From Deltaproteobacteria bacterium (GTDB lineage: Bacteria > Myxococcota_A > Polyangia > Polyangiales > Houyiibacteriaceae), in assembly GCA_019309605.1 (NCBI GenBank), contig JAFDFW010000223.1, positions 1 through 6,184 of the forward strand: a stretch of DNA of 6,184 nt. The letters are read 5' to 3'. Both the position numbers and the translations under genes were made by a program. Below are positions 1 through 4,915 of the stretch, in pieces. The notes below the pieces were generated by a model that was not told the DNA's origin, ran no database searches, and saw only the letters and a list, made by a program, of their open reading frames with translations. Position 1 is the stretch's first letter, and every line of letters begins with the position of its first letter.

Positions 1-1
1 C

Positions 2-433
2 TGGCACCCCCACTACCACTACCACTGGCACCACCGGCACGCGCACTACGGGCGATCTCCCGCGTACCGCCACCACCGCTACCACCACGCGCAGACGCAC
101 CGCAAAGCGCACTATCAGCATCACAACAACCCCAGTCACGGGAACAAGCCGGGGCACGGCGGCAGCGGACGTCCACCCAGTCAAGGGAGCGGCACCAAGC
201 CGTCGCAGCAACCGAGCAACAGGCCCTCGCAACAACCAAGCAGCAAGCCGTCGCAGCAGCCCTCGACTAAGCCCTCGCAACAACCGAGCAGCAAGCCGTC
301 GACCCAGCCCTCAAATCGAGGCGGATCGAGCTCGGGCAGCAAGAGCAGCGGCAGTAGCAACCAGAGCGGAAACCGCAGTGGCAGCAGCGGTCGAAGTGGC
401 GGTGGGCGTCGCGGCGGCGGTGGGCGTCGCTAG
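2..433 (+). CDS. Partial (5' end missing): His-rich, octapeptide-repeat, Gly/Ser/Arg-tailed protein of unknown function
   Basis: An open frame runs from the left edge to TAG at 431-433 (143 codons visible, no start in the window). The start and any signal peptide lie upstream. Three low-complexity blocks follow one another. The first is a His/Tyr/Trp-rich segment with 18 His in its first 52 residues, beginning WHPHYHYHWHHRHAHY. The second is five tandem eight-residue repeats of the form (K/R)PS(Q/T)QPS(N/S/T). The third is a Gly/Ser-rich tail ending in Arg-Arg pairs (GGGRRGGGGRR). The regular in-frame repeat and the absence of stops in 430 bases support real coding. I do not recognise a family. 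His clusters suggest metal binding and the basic Gly-Arg tail suggests binding to polyanions or nucleic acid, but both are inferences from composition only. A secreted or envelope protein is possible. It converges on the next gene with 10 bp between stop codons. Confidence 0.7.
   Translation, partial: WHPHYHYHWHHRHAHYGRSPAYRHHRYHHAQTHRKAHYQHHNNPSHGNKPGHGGSGRPPSQGSGTKPSQQPSNRPSQQPSSKPSQQPSTKPSQQPSSKPSTQPSNRGGSSSGSKSSGSSNQSGNRSGSSGRSGGGRRGGGGRR
197..316 (+). repeat. Five tandem 24-bp units coding the octapeptide (K/R)PS(Q/T)QPSx
   Basis: Units start at 197, 221, 245, 269 and 293 and are in frame with the partial His-rich gene. They encode KPSQQPSN, RPSQQPSS, KPSQQPST, KPSQQPSS and KPSTQPSN. 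The DNA copies differ mostly at third codon positions and at the first and last residue. This is a coding minisatellite that has diverged under protein-level constraint, and it probably forms an extended Pro/Ser/Gln linker. Confidence 0.85.
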
Positions 434-443
434 CTGAACGAGG

Positions 444-1193
444 CTACCTCCGGCGAACGAGGACGCCCACGTAGGGTGCTAACCACCACTGCGAGCTCTC
501 GAAGAAGCTACCCTTGCCGGTGAACGAGTACTGGAAGCCCGCATCGATGTAGACGCCGCCCTTGATGTGGAAGCCGAGGCCCGCCTTGCCCGTGAACCCG
601 GGCGTGAATCGGTAGACCGAATACTGGCTACAATACCAATAGCCGCAGCCCACCGCGGTCTCCTGGAAATTCCAGAAGTTCATGTCGAACGAACCCGTAA
701 TATACGGAAGGACGACCTTGAGATCCGGGACCTGGAAGCGAACTTCGGGGAGCGAGAGGTAGATGCGGGTCAGCGGCGAGCGTCCCGACAGGATCGTTCC
801 ACCGACGTTCACACCATTCAGATCGATGGGCATCCACTGGAGACCCGCATCCCCGCCGATGACGAAGAACCCGAAGTCGGCTCCGCCGAAGAAGTTGATG
901 TTGGCACCGGGACGAACAACGTCGCGGGAAACGTTCAAGGCGATCGGCACGCCGATGCTGAGGCCCCATGTAAACCCGACCTCGAGGCCTTTCTTCTCTT
1001 CGGGCTGCTGCACCGCGGGCTGTGGGGTGGTCGAGACCATTTGGTCGGACGGAGCGGGTGGCGGTGTTGGGGCCGTCGTGGCGGTGGTGGATGTTCCCTC
1101 CTGCGTCGAGGCATCCCACTGGGCAGACGCCAACGTGGCGGGTAACCAAAGCGCCACCAAGAGCGCCGCAAACCTCAAGTCAATCTTCCTCAT
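444..1193 (-). CDS. Secreted, probable outer-membrane beta-barrel protein with Pro/Thr-rich N-terminal linker
   Basis: This 249-residue protein starts at ATG 1193, although the open frame extends further upstream. That ATG has a strong Shine-Dalgarno GGGGAGG (1199-1205) at 5-nt spacing, and it opens directly into a signal peptide (MRKIDLRFAALLVALWLPATLASA, likely cut before QWDAS). Residues 25-68 are a Thr/Pro/Gln-rich flexible linker ending in EEKK. From about 69 to the end, alternating hydrophobic and aromatic stretches rich in Gly, Phe, Tyr and Asn look like beta strands of a small barrel, the last being WWLAPYVGVLV followed by an unusual RRR terminus. Cys183 and Cys188 sit in an aromatic loop (GCGYWYCSQY) and could form a disulfide. 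No family is recognised with certainty, and the barrel assignment rests on the residue pattern. It is divergent from the MscS gene and convergent with the His-rich gene. Confidence 0.8.
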   Translation of the reverse strand: MRKIDLRFAALLVALWLPATLASAQWDASTQEGTSTTATTAPTPPPAPSDQMVSTTPQPAVQQPEEKKGLEVGFTWGLSIGVPIALNVSRDVVRPGANINFFGGADFGFFVIGGDAGLQWMPIDLNGVNVGGTILSGRSPLTRIYLSLPEVRFQVPDLKVVLPYITGSFDMNFWNFQETAVGCGYWYCSQYSVYRFTPGFTGKAGLGFHIKGGVYIDAGFQYSFTGKGSFFESSQWWLAPYVGVLVRRR

Positions 1194-1198
1194 GCTGA

Positions 1199-1205
1199 CC
1201 TCCCC
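1199..1205 (-). promoter_or_regulatory. Strong ribosome binding site deciding the start of the barrel protein
   Basis: On the minus strand GGGGAGG lies 5 nt before ATG 1193. It fixes the start at the signal-peptide Met rather than at the GTG/ATG candidates further upstream, which would place 63 unlikely residues before the signal peptide. Confidence 0.8.
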
Positions 1206-1217
1206 GATCCCGGAGAC

Positions 1218-1244
1218 TCTATAGCTCGGAACGCCATTGTTCAA
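1218..1244 (-). promoter_or_regulatory. Candidate sigma-70-type promoter for the barrel protein gene
   Basis: On the minus strand TTGAAC (1239-1244) and TATAGA (1218-1223) are separated by 15 nt, slightly shorter than the usual 16-18. Each hexamer matches four consensus positions. The -10 lies about 25 nt before ATG 1193, leaving a short leader that includes the ribosome binding site. This is a prediction from pattern only. Confidence 0.4.
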
Positions 1245-1257
1245 CGTTCCGGCCGCC

Positions 1258-1286
1258 TTGAGAGGGGACGCGTCTTCGACTAGCAC
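1258..1286 (+). promoter_or_regulatory. Weak candidate promoter for the MscS-family gene
   Basis: TTGAGA (1258-1263, five of six consensus positions) is followed after 17 nt by TAGCAC (1281-1286), which fits the -10 consensus poorly. It would give a leader of about 50 nt before ATG 1346, containing the hairpin at 1302-1317. Confidence 0.22.
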
Positions 1287-1301
1287 TAACGCACCTTCAG
1301 G

Positions 1302-1317
1302 GGCCGAATCCTCGGCC
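1302..1317 (+). promoter_or_regulatory. Small GC-rich hairpin in the leader of the MscS-family gene
   Basis: GGCCGA, a 4-nt loop ATCC, then TCGGCC form a perfect 6-bp stem ending 28 nt before the start codon. There is no U-tract, so it is not an intrinsic terminator. It could be an operator-like palindrome, an RNA leader hairpin, or a chance palindrome in GC-rich DNA. Confidence 0.25.
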
Positions 1318-1345
1318 GGGCACTCTAGTTTCACGGGGATTGAAT

Positions 1346-3148
1346 ATGCACACCGCAGCACGATGGTCACGGCTTCGGCCATTCGCGATTGTCACACTCG
1401 CTCTGACACTTGGCTCTCTCGCTCCGTTGGCGGCTTTCGGACAGGACGCGGCAATAGCGGAGAAGAAGTCCGTCGAACAAGAGATCCAGGAGCTAGTCGC
1501 CGATCTGGAAACGCGCCGCGCGGACCTCGAAGAGCTCACCGCGAAGGTTTCGAAGAACCCAGATCGCGCCGCGGCGGTGATGATGGAAAAGGAGCTCTCG
1601 GAGCGGAGGGCCCGGTACAGACGAGACGTGCAGCATCTCGTCGAGCTCGTTGTCGCGGGCAAGGATGCGGGCGCGGCGGTCGCGCAGGGGCGAGCCACAG
1701 CCACCGAGCTCCTCGAAGTAGACGAGCAGGCGATGCGCAAGAAGATGGAGGAAGTCGACGCCAGGATCCTCGAGCTCGTGGATACCGCGGACAAGGGCAA
1801 CCCCGAGGAGTCCGACAAGGCACGCAGCCAGCTCGTCGATGACATTCCTGTGTCGGCACGATTGATCAAGTACTTGGACGCCAACATCGACCAACGAAAG
1901 CAGCTGGGGCTCGACGTCGAAGCGGACACCGCGTACCTCCTCGAGCGAGTTCAAACCCGCTCGGATGTGACCGCCGGCCTGTTGCAGAACGCAAAGAGCG
2001 GGATCGACGACATCATGGGCCGCCCGGGCTCGAGCGAGGACGCTGACGCGCAGAAGCAGCTTGCGGCGCTCAAGGAGCAACGCGACGTCCTAGCCGAGAG
2101 TCAGCGCTTGAACGTGAGCATCATGGATGAACACGGCATCGACACGGCCGGGCTCAAGCAGGGACTCATCGGCGCGACAGGCAAGCTGTCGCAAGACATC
2201 CTCGACAAGGACGTCGCCACCGGGCTCGCAGAAGCGTGGTTCGCGGACACGGCCGACTGGGTTCGCAGCAACGGGACATCACTCGTCTTTCAGATGCTCT
2301 CGTTCGTGTTGGTGCTGCTCGCGTTCTGGGTGGTGGCTCGAATCGCACGGGGTGCGGTGAGACGCGGCCTCGAGCGGTCCAAGTTGCGCATCTCCAGCCT
2401 CGCACGGGACTTCTTCATCAAGATGACGGGTCGGGTCATCCTGGTGCTCGGTCTGATCATCGCGATTGCGCAGCTCGGCGTCGAGGTGGGTCCGCTGCTC
2501 GCCGGGCTCGGCATCGTAGGTTTCGTCATCGGCTTTGCGCTCCAAGATACCCTCTCGAATTTTGCATCGGGCTTGATGATCCTGCTCTACAGGCCGTTCG
2601 ACGTCGGTGACCTGATCGAAGCTGGTGGCGTCATGGGGAAAGTCGACCAGATGAACCTCGTGTCGACCATGGTGCTCACCTTGGACAACCAGCTGCTCGT
2701 CGTGCCCAACAAGCAGATTTGGGGAGGCGTGATCCGCAACGTCACACATCAGACCAAGCGACGCATCGATATGAAGTTTGGGATTGGATACTCGGACGAC
2801 ATTCCGAAGGCGGAGAAAGTGCTCACCGAAATCGCGACGAGCCACGAGAAGGTGTTGAAAGACCCGGAGCCTGTCGTTCGGCTGCATGAGCTCGGAGATT
2901 CGTCCGTCAATTTCGTGGTTCGTCCGTGGAGCAAGACCGAGGACTATTGGGATGTCTATTGGGACATCACCCGTGAAGTGAAGCAGCGCTTCGATGCAGA
3001 AGGCATTTCGATCCCGTTCCCGCAACGCGACGTGCACGTCTATCGCGAGGATGAGCCGGAATCGGCGCCTTCTACCGATGGCGGACAGCGTGCAACAACC
3101 CCCTCCACCGCACAGACGGTGGCACCCAGCAACGAGGACGACACATAG
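1346..3148 (+). CDS. MscS-family mechanosensitive ion channel with long helical extracytoplasmic N-terminal domain
   Basis: The product is a 600-residue inner-membrane channel expected to open under membrane tension and release solutes during hypo-osmotic shock. Residues 1-32 form a signal peptide (cut near AFG/QDA). Residues 33 to about 305 are charged, helical, coiled-coil-like sequence without membrane segments, presumably periplasmic. Three membrane helices follow: about 313-333, 362-381 and the pore helix 384-415. The MscS signature is clear, with GFALQDTLSNFASG (pore helix), LYRPFDVGDLIEAGG (beta domain), VVPNKQIWGGVIRN, and a C-terminal alpha/beta domain to about 565 ending IPFPQRDVHV. 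An acidic, Ser/Thr-rich tail of about 30 residues completes it. E. coli MscS is much shorter (286 residues) and the excess is mostly the N-terminal domain. ATG 1346 is preferred over TTG 1340 because CGGGGA (1334-1339) is correctly spaced 6 nt from it but too close to TTG. No Cys is present. Family is secure; the role of the N-domain is unknown. Confidence 0.95.
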   Translation: MHTAARWSRLRPFAIVTLALTLGSLAPLAAFGQDAAIAEKKSVEQEIQELVADLETRRADLEELTAKVSKNPDRAAAVMMEKELSERRARYRRDVQHLVELVVAGKDAGAAVAQGRATATELLEVDEQAMRKKMEEVDARILELVDTADKGNPEESDKARSQLVDDIPVSARLIKYLDANIDQRKQLGLDVEADTAYLLERVQTRSDVTAGLLQNAKSGIDDIMGRPGSSEDADAQKQLAALKEQRDVLAESQRLNVSIMDEHGIDTAGLKQGLIGATGKLSQDILDKDVATGLAEAWFADTADWVRSNGTSLVFQMLSFVLVLLAFWVVARIARGAVRRGLERSKLRISSLARDFFIKMTGRVILVLGLIIAIAQLGVEVGPLLAGLGIVGFVIGFALQDTLSNFASGLMILLYRPFDVGDLIEAGGVMGKVDQMNLVSTMVLTLDNQLLVVPNKQIWGGVIRNVTHQTKRRIDMKFGIGYSDDIPKAEKVLTEIATSHEKVLKDPEPVVRLHELGDSSVNFVVRPWSKTEDYWDVYWDITREVKQRFDAEGISIPFPQRDVHVYREDEPESAPSTDGGQRATTPSTAQTVAPSNEDDT

Positions 3149-3164
3149 CCCCCGCGCGCAGAAA

Positions 3165-3181
3165 AAGGGGTCTGGCCCCTT
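3165..3181 (-). terminator. Intrinsic terminator between convergent genes, strongest for the minus strand
   Basis: AAGGGG, a 5-nt loop TCTGG, and CCCCTT form a perfect 6-bp GC-rich stem. On the minus strand it begins 2 nt after the TAA of the TSP3-barrel gene (3183-3185) and runs into a T-run (TTTTT counting the two stem Ts), so it should end the 4762-to-3183 operon. On the plus strand it lies 16 nt after the MscS stop and is followed only by CTT, so it may act there as a weaker terminator. Confidence 0.75.
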
Positions 3182-3182
3182 C

Positions 3183-4130
3183 TTAGAACTCGGCGATTAG
3201 GCGGGTGGCGGCCTCGGCAGAGGTGTGGCGGTCGAAGTGGCGAAGGCCGAAGCCGGCTTGGATCTGAAAGCGGGCGCAGACCTGCCAGTGGACTTGGGGC
3301 ATCCAGCGGATGAGATAGGCGTTTGGGAACCACTCGAAGTTCTGCTCCGTGGCTACGATCACACGTGGATGGGGCGCCCAACCCAAGGTGAAGTTGAGGA
3401 AGAAGCCCGCGTAGGTCTTGCCGTTGATGTGACTCTCGATCGCGGGGCCGACGAGTGCCACGAGCGTCACGGGTGGTGCCAGGCGTGCACCTAGAATGTA
3501 GAGCGCCGTCGAGACGAACGCTTCTTCGTCAATCACGTACTCGACGAGGCCTTGGAGGCCGTGCCCCGTGCTGCCGCCTTCTTTCATCGCAACCGTCCCT
3601 TGAAACGCGAACTTCAGAACCTCCAAATCGATGTTCTGTAGCCCTACTTCAAATTCGATCGCGAAGTTGTCGACGACTGCGGCTTCGATCTCAGGAGCCC
3701 ACCACGCGGCCACAGGAGATGTGGGAACGAGGACCAGGGTGTTGATCTCGACCGCGCCCTGTTCTGCGCCGAGACCGCGAACCATGTCGAACACCATTGG
3801 TTCGGGAAAATCGAGCAGCCCATTGTGGGCCGGGTCGGTGCCGGTCCGCCTTTCTGTTCCGTCGTCCGTACCGTCTCCGTCCGTATCCCGCTCGTACGGA
3901 TCGGTCTCACCGTGGTCCACTTGGTGGTTACGGTTGCTGTCTTCGTCCGCATCGGCGAGGCCATCACCGTCGGAGTCGAGCCGGACGTCGTCATCAGGCT
4001 CCTCTGCATCGACGACGCCCATGCACAAGAGCGACCCCGCACCAAACCAAAGCGCGGTTACCAGCAAGAGAAGCGCTGGGTTGGCAGACATGCGTGGACC
4101 CATTTCGGTATCACGAGGGCTTAGATCCAT
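3183..4130 (-). CDS. Exported acidic TSP3-repeat protein with predicted C-terminal outer-membrane beta barrel
   Basis: From ATG 4130 the protein has 315 residues. A hydrophobic signal sequence (about 21-41, ending GVVDA) is followed by a very acidic linker (about 43-100, 23 Asp/Glu in 58). The linker carries thrombospondin type 3-like calcium-binding motifs: DSDGDGLADADED (52-64) and DTDGDGTDDGTE (82-93), with a degenerate DSNRNHQVDHGE between. From about 108 to the end, alternating hydrophobic segments resemble barrel strands, and the chain ends in LIAEF, a C-terminal Phe as in many outer-membrane proteins. Known TSP3 repeats bind Ca2+ and act as rigid spacers; the barrel is inferred. Start is uncertain. 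ATG 4130 overlaps the upstream stop by 10 nt (ATGGATCTAA), suggesting translational coupling; ATG 4103 and 4091 are alternatives without a clear ribosome site, and 4091 would leave the signal peptide without a positive charge. It is the second gene of an operon and ends at the terminator at 3165-3181. Confidence 0.82.
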   Translation of the reverse strand: MDLSPRDTEMGPRMSANPALLLLVTALWFGAGSLLCMGVVDAEEPDDDVRLDSDGDGLADADEDSNRNHQVDHGETDPYERDTDGDGTDDGTERRTGTDPAHNGLLDFPEPMVFDMVRGLGAEQGAVEINTLVLVPTSPVAAWWAPEIEAAVVDNFAIEFEVGLQNIDLEVLKFAFQGTVAMKEGGSTGHGLQGLVEYVIDEEAFVSTALYILGARLAPPVTLVALVGPAIESHINGKTYAGFFLNFTLGWAPHPRVIVATEQNFEWFPNAYLIRWMPQVHWQVCARFQIQAGFGLRHFDRHTSAEAATRLIAEF

Positions 4131-4762
4131 CCGAGGACGGGGCCGAAGACGACCAAGCACACGGCGTCAAAGGTGAGGATCGCGGCGACGGCGGCGGCTT
4201 GGCGCTTGATGCACTTCATATCATGCACCCAGTAGGCGACGACGAAGAACGGGAAGTAACCGAGCAAAAAAATCAGCCAGGGAGCGGAGCGGTTCCACCA
4301 GCTGTAGTCCCAAGTCAGGGCGTCGACCGCGTTGAGCAGATACTCGATGAAGACTGCGAGTGCGCTGAAGAAGACTGCGAAGACCCAGCGATTGGGCAAG
4401 CCGAGGATCTTCGTTTCTTTGGGTGGGAGCATGACAGTCGTCACGATGCCGAGAATTGCGAACATGAAGCAGATCTCGATGTTCAGGCCGATCAGGATCA
4501 AGTACGCGGTCTCGCCGGGCGCAGCCCACGCGGGCGCGTAACCGCTGAAGTGGAAGATCAGTGAGTTCCAGATTTCGTTGAACCAGTCCATGCCCCAGAG
4601 CGCGAGGAGCGCGAGACCTGCGAACACGACGCTGTAGTTCTTGCGGCCAAGCTGGTCGTGGTAGATGTAGAGGACGATCACGAGCAGCGGGATCACGTAC
4701 CAGCGGAAGTCGGATGGATCGCGAAGGTGGGATAGAGCCTGTTGCGCGAACTCGGAAGGCAT
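4121..4762 (-). CDS. Six-helix integral membrane protein of unknown function
   Basis: This is a 213-residue polytopic protein with predicted membrane helices at about 21-35, 43-61, 86-111, 125-147, 159-179 and 188-209. It has no cleavable signal peptide; the first 20 residues are polar (MPSEFAQQALSHLRDPSDFR). Trp and Tyr are abundant, and acidic or polar residues sit in or next to helices: the D59-W-F-N-E63-I-W-N66 block, Glu96 in GLNIEICF, Glu140 and Asp147 in EYLLNAVDALTWDY, and VHDM at 179-182. Such buried polar residues suggest transport or an intramembrane enzyme, but no family is recognised. ATG 4762 opens the frame with the hydrophobic pattern; the ribosome site is weak (GGTGGTAAG further upstream). 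It is the first gene of an operon with the TSP3-barrel gene, whose preferred start overlaps its stop by 10 nt. It is divergent from the L,D-transpeptidase gene. Confidence 0.85.
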   Translation of the reverse strand: MPSEFAQQALSHLRDPSDFRWYVIPLLVIVLYIYHDQLGRKNYSVVFAGLALLALWGMDWFNEIWNSLIFHFSGYAPAWAAPGETAYLILIGLNIEICFMFAILGIVTTVMLPPKETKILGLPNRWVFAVFFSALAVFIEYLLNAVDALTWDYSWWNRSAPWLIFLLGYFPFFVVAYWVHDMKCIKRQAAAVAAILTFDAVCLVVFGPVLGWI

Positions 4763-4839
4763 GATCGGGGCTTACCACCGTCGCTTGGGTGTCGCCTAGT
4801 GCAGAAATTGCGCGGAAAATTCGCTGCCTGGCCGATCTT

Positions 4840-4867
4840 TTGAATCCCGGGAAAGTGGCGCTATCCT
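4840..4867 (+). promoter_or_regulatory. Candidate sigma-70-type promoter for the L,D-transpeptidase gene
   Basis: TTGAAT (4840-4845) and TATCCT (4862-4867) are 16 nt apart, each matching four consensus positions, about 50 nt before ATG 4916. The rest of the 4763-4915 divergent spacer shows no other clear element, and no convincing promoter was found for the minus-strand operon. Confidence 0.45.
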
Positions 4868-4902
4868 CGGCAACGGTGCACGGAGGGTCGAGCACCAGCT
4901 TC

Positions 4903-4908
4903 AAGGTG
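4903..4908 (+). promoter_or_regulatory. Ribosome binding site of the L,D-transpeptidase gene
   Basis: AAGGTG lies 7 nt before ATG 4916 and supports that start, which leads straight into a signal peptide. Confidence 0.55.
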
Positions 4909-4915
4909 ACGTCCT

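Noticed and set aside
197..316. Tandem 24-bp repeats considered as a CRISPR array
   Set aside because: The units are contiguous without spacers, are in frame and encode a regular octapeptide.
567..1145. 192-codon plus-strand open frame opposite the barrel protein
   Set aside because: The minus-strand frame has a signal peptide, a strong ribosome site and strand-like periodicity; this one has none.
1340..1345. TTG start six bases upstream for the MscS-family gene
   Set aside because: It would abut the GGGGA ribosome site with no spacer; ATG 1346 is correctly spaced.
1297..1929. 210-codon antisense open frame over the MscS gene start
   Set aside because: Ser/Ala/Arg-rich low-information product opposite a clear signal peptide and helical domain, with no supporting ribosome site.
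2279..3037. 252-codon antisense open frame inside the MscS-family gene
   Set aside because: Its product has no signal, domain or hydrophobic pattern, and it lies opposite the most conserved channel region. It is a high-GC shadow.
4016..4033. Possible lipobox (SLLC) in the TSP3-barrel signal sequence
   Set aside because: Leu at -1 and -2 does not fit the lipoprotein consensus, which needs Gly/Ala/Ser at -1. A signal peptidase I site at VDA/EE is more likely.
3797..4564. 255-codon plus-strand open frame opposite the TSP3-barrel and membrane protein genes
   Set aside because: It crosses two well-supported minus-strand genes, and its composition mirrors their codon pattern.
4221..4904. 227-codon minus-strand frame overlapping the six-helix protein gene in another phase
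   Set aside because: Arg/Pro-rich product typical of a shifted high-GC frame; the competing frame has six clean membrane helices.
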